DNA of 47,760 nt from Dietzia cinnamea NBRC 102147 (GTDB taxonomy: Bacteria; Actinomycetota; Actinomycetes; Mycobacteriales; Mycobacteriaceae), in assembly GCF_001571065.1 (NCBI RefSeq), contig NZ_BCSW01000024.1:1-47760 (forward strand), written 5' to 3'. Under the pieces are notes generated by a model that ran no database searches, was not told the DNA's origin, and saw only the letters and a program-made list of their open reading frames with translations. Position numbers and translations under genes: made by a program. The stretch's first letter is position 1, and each line of letters opens with the position of its first letter. Shown in pieces: positions 30,598 through 41,732 of this stretch.

Positions 30598-31737
30598 TCA
30601 GGGACGGACGGACAGGTCCACCTTCTGGAAACCCTTGACATCGGAGTACCCGCACTTGGCCATGGCCCGTCGCAGCGCCCCCATGAGGTTGCGGGTGCCG
30701 TCGGGGACGCTGGTCGGCCCCTCGAGGACCTCGACGAGCGGCGCCAGGGCGGTCTCGTCCTCCACCTCGGCGACGTGCCCCCGCGGGACCTTGGGGTGCG
30801 CGGAGACGGAGTTCCAGTACACCCCGCGGCCCGGGGCCTCGAGCGCCCCGGCCAGCAGCGGGCCCAACACGACCGCGTCCGCACCGCACGCGACCGCGCG
30901 CGCGATGTCGCCGGAGGTGTAGATGTCACCGTCGGCCAGCACGTGCACGTAGCGACCACCGGTCTCGTCCAGGTAGTCGCGGCGGGCCGCGGCCGCATCG
31001 GCGATCGCGGTGGCCATGTGGACCTCCATGCCGAGCACCGGCCCGGTGGTGGTGACGCCGTCGGCGCCGCCATAGCCCACGATCACGCCGGCGGCACCGG
31101 TGCGCATGAGATGCAGGGCGGTCTTGTAGTCCACCACGCCGCCGGCGATCACCGGCACGTCGAGTCCGCCGATGAAGTCCTTGAGGTTGAGCGGGGCGTC
31201 CTCACCACTGACGTGCTCGGCCGAGATGATGGTGCCCTGCACGACCAGCAGGTCGATCCCGGCCGCGACCAGACCCGGCGTGAGTTCGCGCGCGTGCTGC
31301 GGCGAGACCCGCACGGCCACGGTCGCGCCCTCGTCGCGGATACGCTGCACCGACGCGGCGAGCAGCTCGCGGTCGATCGGCGCACGGTGCAGCTCCTGCA
31401 GGCGGGCGACCGCGCGGTGCCCGGTCAGGTCCTCCAGGGCGAGCTCACGCAGCTCGTCGATCACCGCCTCGGGATCCGCGTGACGGGCCCAGAGACCTTC
31501 TCCGTTGAGCACGGCGAGACCGCCGAGCCTGGAGAACTCGACGGCCGAGGACGGGGACACCACCGCGTCCGTCGGATGCGTCATCACGGGGATGTCCATC
31601 TGGTAGGCGTCGATCTGCCAGGAGGTCGACACCTCCTTGGAACTCCGGGTCCGGCGGGACGGGACGATGTCCACCTCGCCGAGCCCGTACATCCGACGGG
31701 CCTCGCGGCCCAGGCCGATCTCCACGACGTTGCGCAC
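30598..31737 (-). CDS. guaB3: GuaB3-type IMP dehydrogenase/reductase family protein
   Basis: 379 residues from GTG 31737. TIM-barrel protein of the IMPDH/GMP reductase family without CBS domains, the shorter form placed after guaB2 in mycobacteria. Start MRNVVEIGLGREARR, then VMTHPTDAVVSPSSAVEFSR, DVPVIAGGVVDYKTALHLMR, VIVGYGGADGVTTTG and ADGDIYTSGDIARAVACGAD are visible. The GSICTTR catalytic loop of true IMPDHs is replaced by GYGGADGVTTTG, so the activity may differ. It follows guaB2 by 6 bases and is co-transcribed. A strong hairpin terminator follows. Confidence 0.9.
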   Translation of the reverse strand: MRNVVEIGLGREARRMYGLGEVDIVPSRRTRSSKEVSTSWQIDAYQMDIPVMTHPTDAVVSPSSAVEFSRLGGLAVLNGEGLWARHADPEAVIDELRELALEDLTGHRAVARLQELHRAPIDRELLAASVQRIRDEGATVAVRVSPQHARELTPGLVAAGIDLLVVQGTIISAEHVSGEDAPLNLKDFIGGLDVPVIAGGVVDYKTALHLMRTGAAGVIVGYGGADGVTTTGPVLGMEVHMATAIADAAAARRDYLDETGGRYVHVLADGDIYTSGDIARAVACGADAVVLGPLLAGALEAPGRGVYWNSVSAHPKVPRGHVAEVEDETALAPLVEVLEGPTSVPDGTRNLMGALRRAMAKCGYSDVKGFQKVDLSVRP

Positions 31738-31743
31738 GCGCCC

Positions 31744-33372
<1,629 letters not shown>

Positions 33373-33379
33373 TCACGGG

Positions 33380-33393
33380 TACGGTGGAGGGCG
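33380..33393 (+). promoter_or_regulatory. leaderless promoter, DUF5319 gene
   Basis: TACGGT (33380-33385), 7 bases, then GTG 33393. Confidence 0.55.
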
Positions 33394-33815
33394 TGAACGA
33401 TCCCCTACGGCACGGAATGCCGCCCGACCCGTTCGCCGGCGATCCGGATGACCCGGCCGCGGAGCTGGCCGGGCTCGACCCCATCGACGACGGGGTGCCC
33501 TCGGGCCCCCTCGACGCCGATGAGCGACGCGCGATCGAGGAGGACCTGGCGGACCTCGCCGAATTCCGTCGACTGCTGGCCCCGATCGGGGTCAAGGGTG
33601 TCGCGGTGCAGTGCGAGGACTGTGCGGAGGAGCACTACCACGAGTGGGACATGCTGCGCGCCAACCTCATGCAGTTGCTCGATGACGGTTCGTTGCTGCC
33701 CCACGAGCCCGCCTTCGACCCCATCCCCGACGACTACGTCACCTGGGAGTACTGCCGCGGTTACGCGGACGCGGTGCGCGCGATGCGTCCGCGCCGGCTG
33801 AACTGGCGTCGCTGA
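33393..33815 (+). CDS. DUF5319 family protein
   Basis: 140 residues from GTG 33393. Acidic, soluble and conserved between guaB2 and rsdA/sigD in mycobacteria (Rv3412 position). N-terminal DPLRHGMPPDPFAGDPDDP, then a helical region (DADERRAIEEDLADLAEFRR) and a probable metal or redox site in VQCEDCAEEHYHEWDML (two Cys, two His). C-terminal YVTWEYCRGYADAVRAM. Function unknown to me; the CxxC plus His pattern suggests zinc binding. It is divergent from guaB and convergent with rsdA, ending before a strong terminator. Confidence 0.85.
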   Translation: MNDPLRHGMPPDPFAGDPDDPAAELAGLDPIDDGVPSGPLDADERRAIEEDLADLAEFRRLLAPIGVKGVAVQCEDCAEEHYHEWDMLRANLMQLLDDGSLLPHEPAFDPIPDDYVTWEYCRGYADAVRAMRPRRLNWRR

Positions 33816-33838
33816 CCCGGGTCCCGGACAGAGAGACC

Positions 33839-33872
33839 GATCCCCGCCTCCCTTGACCGGGAGGCGGGGATC
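33839..33872. terminator. bidirectional terminator
   Basis: Perfect 14-base arms GATCCCCGCCTCCC (33839-33852) and GGGAGGCGGGGATC (33859-33872) with a 6-base loop, followed by the T-rich TGTTCGTT. It sits between the convergent DUF5319 and rsdA genes. Confidence 0.9.
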
Positions 33873-33925
33873 TGTTCGTTCGGCGTGCGACACGGGCAAC
33901 CACCCGGCCAAGGGGTCGCCGCCGA

Positions 33926-34951
33926 TCAGTTGGTCGGCGGGGTGGACTCCGGCGCCTGCTGGGACGACGTGGGGGGCTGCTGGGTCGGGGTGGGCACCTG
34001 GGTGACCGTGGTGCGGGACGGTGACGGCGGCACGCCCAGCTGGTCCTCCCCCACGTCCCCGCTCGGTCGGCCCGTGGTGGGCGCCAGGAAGTCCTGGATC
34101 CGCTGGGTGTCGATCGGGATCTGGAGCGTCGTGGAGATGCGCAGACCGTCGAGCGGCAGCGGGATGACCGGCATCCCGGGGGGCGGCGGGGGGATCAGGT
34201 TGGACGGCAGCGGCACCGGGACACCCGGAACCAGCGTTGCCGCTCCGGGTGCGGGGGCGGGCGCCGGAGTCGGGGCGGGCGCCGGCGCGGGCGACGGCAC
34301 GGTGCTCGGTGTCACCCGGCTGAGATCGCGCTTGATGGCGTCCCTGCGCTTCATCAGTTCCACGCGCTCCGAGGCGTCGGAGACCTCGTCGAGCCGCTCG
34401 CTCACCTCGTCGAGGAGGCGCTCGGCCTCGCCCCGGTCGCCCTCGCGGGCGGCGAGATCGGCGGCGGAGAGGTACTCGGTGAGATCGTTGACCAGCTCGA
34501 CGTCACCGGCGCGGTCGGAGAAGATCGTCTTGGACACACCCCACAGCGGATCACCGGGCATCGCACTGTGCGCGGCGACGGACAGGCCACCGACGACCAC
34601 GGCGGCCACGGCCGCGGCACCGGTCACCGCCTGCCAGAGCGCGGGACGCCTGCCGTGATGGTGGTCGCCGGAGGAGACCCACCCGCGCCGGGGCCGCAGC
34701 CGCGACACGTTCGGGGCGAGGGCTACCTCGATCTCCTCGTCACTCGGCAGCGCGGGCAGCTCGGCGGATCCGGTCTCGGCACGCCAGTCGGCGAACAGGG
34801 CCAGGAGCGGATCGTCCACATCGGGGCGCTCTCCGCGTCCGAGGGTGTCGAGGAGCTCGTCGTCGCGGTCGACCTCGAGCGGGTCCACCTCGTGCTCGTC
34901 GAGCGAGGCGTCGGCATCCCGGGCGCCGGGGTCGACATCGTCGTCGTTCAT
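33926..34951 (-). CDS. rsdA: anti-sigma-D factor RsdA
   Basis: 341 residues from ATG 34951, preferred over ATG 34957 because AGGAG is then 8 bases upstream and the start forms an ATGA overlap with sigD. The acidic N-terminal domain (1-80, with DDELLDTLGRGERPDVDDPL) should bind the sigma factor in the cytoplasm. A single membrane helix follows at about 105-125 (AVTGAAAVAAVVVGGLSVAA). The extracytoplasmic part has a coiled-coil-like segment (GEAERLLDEVSERLDEVSDA) and a long Pro-rich tail (about 210-341). In M. tuberculosis the RsdA-type factor is degraded to free SigD. Its partner's frame is broken here. Confidence 0.9.
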   Translation of the reverse strand: MNDDDVDPGARDADASLDEHEVDPLEVDRDDELLDTLGRGERPDVDDPLLALFADWRAETGSAELPALPSDEEIEVALAPNVSRLRPRRGWVSSGDHHHGRRPALWQAVTGAAAVAAVVVGGLSVAAHSAMPGDPLWGVSKTIFSDRAGDVELVNDLTEYLSAADLAAREGDRGEAERLLDEVSERLDEVSDASERVELMKRRDAIKRDLSRVTPSTVPSPAPAPAPTPAPAPAPGAATLVPGVPVPLPSNLIPPPPPGMPVIPLPLDGLRISTTLQIPIDTQRIQDFLAPTTGRPSGDVGEDQLGVPPSPSRTTVTQVPTPTQQPPTSSQQAPESTPPTN

Positions 34952-35528
34952 CGCCATCGCTCCTCTCCGTCCTGTTCGATTCTCGCGCGGAGCTGCTTCA
35001 TCGCCCGGTGCTGGGCGACGCGCACGGCTCCGGCCGTGCTGTCGACGATCTCCGCCGTCTCCTCCGCGGAGAGCCCGACCACGACTCGCAGTCGGATGAT
35101 CTCCCGCTGCTTCTCGGGCAGGGTGTCGAGCAGGCGGCTCACCGCTCTCGACACCTCGCCGTCGAGGACGTGGTCCTCCGGCCCCGTGTCGGTCGAGAGC
35201 ACCTCGGGGAGGTACTCCACGGGATCGGACTTGTTCCGCGCGGCGCCACGATGGGCGTCCGCGACCTTGTGGGCCGCGATCCCGTACACGAAAGCATGAA
35301 GGGACGTCCCTGGTCCCGGTATCCCGGCAGAGCCGAGAGCACCGCGATCAGCACCTCCTGGGCGACATCGTCAGCAGACAGGTTGGCCCTCTCCGAACCT
35401 CCGACGCGGGAGCGGCAGTACCGCACCACCCCGGGTCGCACGAGCTCCAGCACACGCGCGGCGGCGGCGCGGTCACCCTTGACCGCGTCGGCGACGGCGA
35501 GTTCCAACTCGTCTGCTGTACCTGTCAT
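34948..35528 (-). pseudogene. sigD: ECF sigma factor SigD, frameshifted by one missing base
   Basis: Two overlapping frames together give a complete SigD of about 193 residues. The first, from ATG 35528, covers region 2 (LSADDVAQEVLIAVLSALPG, GYRDQGRPFM). The second picks up at VYGIAAHKVADAHRG and covers region 4 (LPEKQREIIRLRVVVGLS, GAVRVAQHRAMKQLRARI). They join if one base is restored between 35295 and 35294, where the family reads PFMAFVYGIA and ATGGCT has become ATGCT. This may be a sequencing error, a true mutation or, less likely, recoding. Everything else, including the rsdA overlap, is intact. Confidence 0.8.
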
Positions 35529-35551
35529 CGGATTAGGGGGCCACGCGTTAC
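35527..35551 (-). promoter_or_regulatory. SigD-type promoter motif upstream of sigD
   Basis: Minus-strand GTAACG (35551-35546), exactly 16 bases, then GAT (35529-35527). This equals the GTAAC(A/G)-N16-GAT pattern I recall for C. glutamicum SigD. GAT overlaps the annotated ATG, so the functional start codon would have to be downstream or the match is chance. A second GTAACA lies at 35564-35559, giving a near-palindrome at 35546-35565. Confidence 0.3.
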
Positions 35552-35748
35552 ACGGATGTGTTACGGGGCACGGCCTTTCTCTCGGGGCGCGACACGGGTC
35601 GCGACGGGTCCCACGTCCGGGCCCGGGGGCGGCCGGCGCGGCTCGCGCTCAGAATAGGCGCGTGACCGGAGTGTCGGGGGTGTACTGCTGAGCGCCCAGC
35701 GTAACCCTTGCCGCGGGCGCGGGACCACACGACCGGCATGGAACGGCG

Positions 35749-35788
35749 ACGGGCCCCGCTCCCCGCCGGTGCGGGGAACGGGGCCCGT
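35749..35788 (-). terminator. terminator of groES-groEL1
   Basis: 18-base arms with one mismatch (35749-35766 and 35771-35788, outer part ACGGGCCCCG/CGGGGCCCGT) and a 4-base loop, 14 bases past the groEL1 stop. Confidence 0.8.
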
Positions 35789-35801
35789 GAGCCGGTCGCG
35801 A

Positions 35802-37547
<1,746 letters not shown>

Positions 37548-37835
37548 TCAGTCGATGACCGCGAGGACGTCACGCGAGGAGAGGATCAGGTATTCCTTGC
37601 CCTCGTACTTGATCTCGGTGCCGCCGTACTTCGAGTAGATGACCTTGTCCCCCTTCTTGATGTCCATGGGGATGCGGTCGCCGTCCTCGTCGAAGCGGCC
37701 CTTGCCGACCGCGACGACGGTACCCTCCTGGGGCTTCTCCTTGGCGGTGTCCGGGATGACGAGGCCGGACGCCGTGGTGGTCTCGGCCTCGATGGCCTCG
37801 ACGAGAATCTTGTCCTCAAGCGGCTTGATCGCCAC
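37548..37835 (-). CDS. groES: co-chaperonin GroES
   Basis: 95 residues from GTG 37835, with GGGAGG upstream. Hsp10 ring that caps GroEL. It begins [18 protein letters not shown]. The mobile loop is [20 protein letters not shown], followed by [19 protein letters not shown] and the end LAVID. Normal length for an actinobacterial GroES. It is the first gene of the groES-groEL1 unit, controlled by a CIRCE element 155 bases upstream and preceded by a long structured leader. Confidence 0.96.
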   Translation of the reverse strand: MAIKPLEDKILVEAIEAETTTASGLVIPDTAKEKPQEGTVVAVGKGRFDEDGDRIPMDIKKGDKVIYSKYGGTEIKYEGKEYLILSSRDVLAVID

Positions 37836-37860
37836 GATGATCCTCCCGTATGGGGTGTGG

Positions 37861-37978
37861 CCGCCCGGATCCCGGGCGGCTCGGAGTGTGGTTCGAAGAT
37901 CCGGGACACCGAGGGCGTCCCGTGGTTTCCGTACGACCCGGCCCGCCGCGTGCGCCGTCGCGGGTGACGCCCTCGGTG
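37861..37978 (-). other. structured 5' leader of groES
   Basis: The predicted leader is about 150 bases. It contains a perfect 13-base inverted repeat, CACCGAGGGCGTC (37907-37919) with GACGCCCTCGGTG (37966-37978), around a 46-base loop. A hairpin with arms CCGCCCGG/CCGGGCGG (37861-37879) lies close to the ribosome site. This could affect stability or temperature response; no function is shown. Confidence 0.6.
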
Positions 37979-37990
37979 CACCGTGTCTAT

Positions 37991-38023
37991 TGGCACTCTA
38001 CACAGGCGAGTGCCAGCACTCAA
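37991..38023 (-). promoter_or_regulatory. groES promoter with CIRCE (HrcA) operator
   Basis: TGGCACTC (37991-37998), 9 bases, GAGTGCCA (38008-38015) is a perfect CIRCE-type inverted repeat, the HrcA binding site. On the minus strand TTGAGT (38023-38018), 17 bases and TAGAGT (38000-37995) form a promoter whose -10 box lies inside the CIRCE arm. The start site would be near 37988. Confidence 0.9.
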
Positions 38024-38048
38024 GGAAACCGCGTGCAGGCTCTTCGCG

Positions 38049-38076
38049 TTGCGGATCCCCCCGCCGCCGGTAGGCT
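38049..38076 (+). promoter_or_regulatory. probable promoter of the FNT gene
   Basis: TTGCGG (38049-38054), 16 bases, TAGGCT (38071-38076), pointing toward the FNT gene and predicting a leader of about 70 bases. Confidence 0.45.
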
Positions 38077-38154
38077 CGCCCGCACGCACGGACGTCAGCG
38101 ACCAGAACACCTCTGCCCGATCCGATCACCCATCGAGGACAGCGAGGCCCAGCA

Positions 38155-38970
38155 ATGACTGCAGTAGCCCCTCCCGACATCGTCACCGCCACCGTCGACG
38201 CCGGGGAGAAGAAGGCCCACATCCCGGGATGGCAGCTGGCACTGCGGGGCTTCCTCGCCGTCTATCTGCTCGGCGCGGCCACGACGCTGGCCGTCATGGT
38301 CACCGACGCGACCGGGGTCGAGATCGTCGGCGCCGTCCTCTTCCCCATCGGCCTCACCCTGGTCGTGCTGCTCGGGTGGGAACTCGTCACCGGCGCCTAC
38401 GGGCTCGTGCCGCTCGCGGTCATGGAGAAGCGGGTCCGGGTGCGGGACTGTCTGCGGGTCTTCGGCTGGATGATCCTCGGCCACACGATCGGCGGACTCG
38501 CCGCCGCCTGGATGATCACCTCCGTGCTCACGGGGATGGGCACGGAGCCGGACGCGACCGGCGCCCAGGCCCTCGCCGACCTCGCGGTGGAGAAGACGAT
38601 CGCCTACAAGGAGGCGGGCCTGGTCACCGGGCTGAGCTGGGTGACGCTCAGCGCGGTGCTGTGTAACTGGCTGGTGGCGCTGGGCGTGATCATGTCGTTC
38701 TCCTCCTCGAGCACCTCGGGCAAGATCCTGGCGATCTGGCTGCCGATCCTCACGTTCTTCGCGCTCGGCTACGAGCACGCGGTGGTCAACCACTTCACGA
38801 TCCCCGCGGGGATGATGCTCGGGGCGGACGTGAGCGTCGCCGACTGGCTGCTGTGGAACCAGATCCCGGTCCACATCGGGAACTTCATCGGCGGGTTCAC
38901 GCTCGCCGGGCTCGGCCTGTACTTCGCGCAACGGACCCGCGTCGATCGCACCGAACCGGCCGGGGACTGA
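38155..38970 (+). CDS. formate/nitrite transporter (FNT) family channel
   Basis: 271 residues with six hydrophobic segments, as in FocA/NirC pentameric anion channels. Recognisable features: GWQLALRGFLAVYLLGAATTL, the internal pseudo-repeat, LCNWLVALGVIMSFSSSSTSGKI (typical FNT CNWLV motif), FFALGYEHAVVNHFTIPAGMM (family EHxVxN motif with the conserved His), and NQIPVHIGNFIGGF near the end. Whether it moves formate, nitrite or lactate cannot be told. No formate or nitrite enzyme is adjacent. It is divergent from groES and followed 7 bases later by the DUF4190 gene, likely co-transcribed. Confidence 0.88.
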   Translation: MTAVAPPDIVTATVDAGEKKAHIPGWQLALRGFLAVYLLGAATTLAVMVTDATGVEIVGAVLFPIGLTLVVLLGWELVTGAYGLVPLAVMEKRVRVRDCLRVFGWMILGHTIGGLAAAWMITSVLTGMGTEPDATGAQALADLAVEKTIAYKEAGLVTGLSWVTLSAVLCNWLVALGVIMSFSSSSTSGKILAIWLPILTFFALGYEHAVVNHFTIPAGMMLGADVSVADWLLWNQIPVHIGNFIGGFTLAGLGLYFAQRTRVDRTEPAGD

Positions 38971-38977
38971 CCGGCCG

Positions 38978-39295
38978 GTGTCCGACCCGTATGACCCGGT
39001 GCACCCGGCAGGCGGAAACGAGTTGGCTCTCGTAGCCCTCGTCGTCGCCGTGGGCAACGTCGTCTTCGGCTCGTTCCTCGGCCTGTTCGTCCCGCTGGTG
39101 CCCGCGGTCATCACCGTGATCGTGGTGATCCTCGGGCACGTGTCGCTCGCGCAGATCAGGCGGCGGGGACAGGAGGGCCGCGCGATGGCGATCTCGGCCC
39201 TCGTCATCGGCTACCTCGGCATCGCGTGGATGCTCATGTTCCTCGTCCTCGCGCTCACGTCCGCCGCGATGGGGATGGCGATTCTCGGGTTCTAG
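38978..39295 (+). CDS. DUF4190 family small membrane protein
   Basis: 105 residues from GTG 38978. A short polar N-terminus (MSDPYDPVHPAGGN) precedes two long hydrophobic stretches (about 15-50 and 68-104) separated by the basic cytoplasmic loop GHVSLAQIRRRGQEGRAMAI. That layout is typical of actinobacterial DUF4190 proteins. Function unknown. It lies 7 bases after the FNT stop and is convergent with tsaD; GGCGCC-rich short repeats fill the 50-base junction. Confidence 0.78.
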   Translation: MSDPYDPVHPAGGNELALVALVVAVGNVVFGSFLGLFVPLVPAVITVIVVILGHVSLAQIRRRGQEGRAMAISALVIGYLGIAWMLMFLVLALTSAAMGMAILGF

Positions 39296-39345
39296 CCGCG
39301 TCGGCGCCGTGCCGGCGCCGGGCGCCGTGCCGCCCGCCTGCGGAG

Positions 39346-40383
39346 TCAGGCGACCTGCGTGACCTCGACCGGCAGGCCCGGGTCGGCGGCGACGGTCAGC
39401 GGACTGGGCGCGGCGCCCGAGGCGAGCAGGGCGGAGGCGACCCCCACCACCATGGCGCCGTTGTCCGTGCACAGGCGCGGCCGCGGGACACGCAGTGTGA
39501 GGCCGGCCTCGGCGCACCGGTGGGCGGCGAGGTCGCGCAGCCGCGAGTTGGCCGCCACGCCGCCGCCGATGAGCAGGGTGTCCACCCCAAGATCGGTGCA
39601 GGCCCGCACGGCCTTCATGGTGAGAACGTCGGCGACCGCCTCCTGGAACGACGCCGCGACGTCGGCCACGTCGAGCTGCTCGCCGTCCCGCTCGGCGGTC
39701 TCGATCCGCCGGGCCACGGCGGTCTTGAGCCCGGAGAAGGAGAAGTCGTGGCGGGCGTCGCGCGGGCCGGTCATCCCGCGGGGGAACGCGATGGCGCGGG
39801 GGTCGCCGGTGGCGGCCAGGCGGTCGATCACCGGTCCGCCCGGGTAACCGAGACCGAGCAGACGGGCGACCTTGTCGTACGCCTCGCCGGCGGCGTCGTC
39901 GACGGTCGACCCGAGCTCCGCGACCGGCTCGGTCAGCGAGCGTACGTGCAGCAGCTGGGTGTGGCCGCCGGAGACCAGCAGGGCCACGCACTCCCCCAGC
40001 GGCCCGCCGTCGAAGCCCGCGACGGCGACGTGGCCGACCAGATGGTTCACGGCGTAGAACGGCACGCCCCAGGCGGCGGCGTAGGCCTTGGCCGCGGACG
40101 AGCCCACGAGCAGTGCTCCGGACAGCCCGGGTCCGATGGTGGTGGCGACGGCGTCGGGTCGCTCCACCCCGGCCTCGGTGAGCGCGGCGCGGACCGTGGG
40201 GACGAGCGCCTCGAGGTGGGCGCGGGAGGCGATCTCGGGGACGACGCCGCCGAAGCGGGCGTGCTCGGACATCGACGAGGCGACCACGTCGGACAGCAGC
40301 TCGGCCCGCCCGTCGTCGTGGACCCGCGCCACGGCCACGCCCGTCTCGTCGCACGAGCTCTCGATCCCCATGACGGTCCTCAT
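39346..40383 (-). CDS. tsaD: tRNA t6A threonylcarbamoyltransferase TsaD
   Basis: 345 residues. Transfers the threonylcarbamoyl group to A37 of tRNAs reading ANN codons; essential in most bacteria. ASKHA-fold features: start [14 protein letters not shown], metal-binding His pair in [47 protein letters not shown] and CTDNGAMV (metal Asp). It is the last gene of the long operon, overlapping rimI by 4 bases (ATGA). Partners TsaB and TsaE are encoded in the same operon; TsaC must be elsewhere. Confidence 0.96.
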   Translation of the reverse strand: MRTVMGIESSCDETGVAVARVHDDGRAELLSDVVASSMSEHARFGGVVPEIASRAHLEALVPTVRAALTEAGVERPDAVATTIGPGLSGALLVGSSAAKAYAAAWGVPFYAVNHLVGHVAVAGFDGGPLGECVALLVSGGHTQLLHVRSLTEPVAELGSTVDDAAGEAYDKVARLLGLGYPGGPVIDRLAATGDPRAIAFPRGMTGPRDARHDFSFSGLKTAVARRIETAERDGEQLDVADVAASFQEAVADVLTMKAVRACTDLGVDTLLIGGGVAANSRLRDLAAHRCAEAGLTLRVPRPRLCTDNGAMVVGVASALLASGAAPSPLTVAADPGLPVEVTQVA

Positions 40384-40943
40384 CGGCCGCTCCCCTCTCC
40401 CGTGTCGTCGCCACCAGTGTCCGCGCTTCCGCCGCCCGCGCTGCCGGCGACGTCACCGTCCGCGCGCCCGCCGGCCCGCGCCGACCGCACCATGAGATGC
40501 GCGTCGGCCATGCTGGGCCGGTAGTACCGGGGCCGCAGGCCGACGACCTCGAACCCGTGGGTCTCGTACAGCGTGCGCGCGGGGACGTTGTCGGTCCGCA
40601 CGTCCAGGACGACCGGCGCGCCCTCCGCGTCGGCCACCGCGAGCATCCGCCGCAGCAGCGCGCGTCCGATGCCGCGCCCCTGGTACTCCGGGTCGACGCC
40701 GATGGTGTGCACCTCGAACTCGCGGTCGCCCTCGGGCCCGAGCCCGGCCAGGACCGCGTAGCCGACCAGCCGCCCGTCGACGCGGGCGGCCAGGCACGTG
40801 GTGTGACGCGAGCCGATCTCGGACAGGAACGCCGCCGCCGACCACGGGCCGTCGCCGCGGAACAGGAGCCTCTCCAGGTCGGCGCAGCGCATGGCGTCGT
40901 CGGGGACCAGCGCGTCGTGGACGACGTCCGGCGTCCCGGTCAT
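40380..40943 (-). CDS. rimI: ribosomal protein S18-alanine N-acetyltransferase-like GNAT
   Basis: 187 residues from ATG 40943. GNAT fold: [20 protein letters not shown] is the acetyl-CoA pyrophosphate-binding motif A, followed by [20 protein letters not shown] and [20 protein letters not shown], which match RimI. A C-terminal tail of about 34 residues is low-complexity Gly/Ala/Asp/Ser and not part of the fold. ATGA overlaps with both tsaB and tsaD. RimI commonly sits between tsaB and tsaD in bacteria and acetylates ribosomal protein S18, perhaps other proteins too. Confidence 0.92.
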   Translation of the reverse strand: MTGTPDVVHDALVPDDAMRCADLERLLFRGDGPWSAAAFLSEIGSRHTTCLAARVDGRLVGYAVLAGLGPEGDREFEVHTIGVDPEYQGRGIGRALLRRMLAVADAEGAPVVLDVRTDNVPARTLYETHGFEVVGLRPRYYRPSMADAHLMVRSARAGGRADGDVAGSAGGGSADTGGDDTGEGSGR

Positions 40944-41728
40944 CGCCCCACCCCGCGCAGGGCCGCGGAGGGTTCGGCGCGCCGGGGCGGGATCGCGTCG
41001 GGGCGTCGCAGGTAGAGAGGCTCGAGCGGGGCCGGTGCCGCGTCGGTGAGCAAGGCGTCGGCCGCCGCGGTGACGAGTCCGGCCGGATCGGGCGCGTGCA
41101 CGCCGTCGAGGACACGCGGCAGCGCGTCGCCCGCGCCGTGGTCGCCGCGGACGGCGCCGGGGCCGTGGGTGTCGGCGGGACCGTGGGTGTCGGCGGGACC
41201 GCGGGCGTCGGTGACCTCGCGCAGGCGGTCGGGATCCCCGACGAAGTGGGTGGCGCCCGCGACGTCGATGTCGGCGGCGGGCCCCACCGTGGGACCCGAC
41301 GTCCGCACGCCCTGCGGTGAGTAGCGGGCGTGATACGCCTCGCGGCGACGGGCATCGGTGACGACGACGAGGTCCCCGTCGGCCCCGGCGGCGCGCGCGG
41401 TGGCCGCGAGCCCGTCGAGCGAGCACACCCCGTGGACCGGTCTGCCGAGGGCGTCGGCGAACGCGGCGGCGGTGGCCATCCCGACCCGCAGCCCGGTGAA
41501 CGGACCCGGGCCGGTGCCCACCACCACGGCGTCGAGGCCGTCCGCGGCCAGGCCGGCATCGGCGAGACAGTCGAGAATGTGCGGGGTCAACAGCTCCGCG
41601 TGGGCGCGGGCGTCCTCGGTGACGCGGATGGCCAGCGTCTCGACCACAGGGTGGTCGTCACCGGGCACGAGGCGGCACACCCCCGCGGTGACGAAGGGGG
41701 TGGAGGTGTCGACGGCGAGGACCAGCAC
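40940..41728 (-). CDS. tsaB: t6A biosynthesis protein TsaB
   Basis: 262 residues from GTG 41728. Non-catalytic TsaD paralogue that forms the TsaBDE complex. N-terminal LVLAVDTSTPFVTAGVC, conserved DAVVVGTGPGPFTGLRVGMA and VVVTDARRREAYHARY are clear. Around residues 175-190 the repeated peptide ADTHGP comes from an in-frame 18-base DNA repeat (about 41161-41213). It looks like a lineage-specific insertion in a surface loop. ATGA overlap with rimI; 4 bases separate it from tsaE. Confidence 0.93.
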   Translation of the reverse strand: MLVLAVDTSTPFVTAGVCRLVPGDDHPVVETLAIRVTEDARAHAELLTPHILDCLADAGLAADGLDAVVVGTGPGPFTGLRVGMATAAAFADALGRPVHGVCSLDGLAATARAAGADGDLVVVTDARRREAYHARYSPQGVRTSGPTVGPAADIDVAGATHFVGDPDRLREVTDARGPADTHGPADTHGPGAVRGDHGAGDALPRVLDGVHAPDPAGLVTAAADALLTDAAPAPLEPLYLRRPDAIPPRRAEPSAALRGVGR

Positions 41729-41732
41729 GAGG

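Noticed and set aside
35287..35300. Programmed -1 frameshift in sigD
   Set aside because: A -1 slip would give the expected residues, but there is no slippery heptamer or downstream stem; loss of one G from ATGGCT is simpler.
38155..38970. Second short frame on the minus strand opposite the FNT and DUF4190 genes (38095-39207)
   Set aside because: No motif and a histidine/arginine-rich shadow composition; the plus-strand frames have membrane topology and family motifs.
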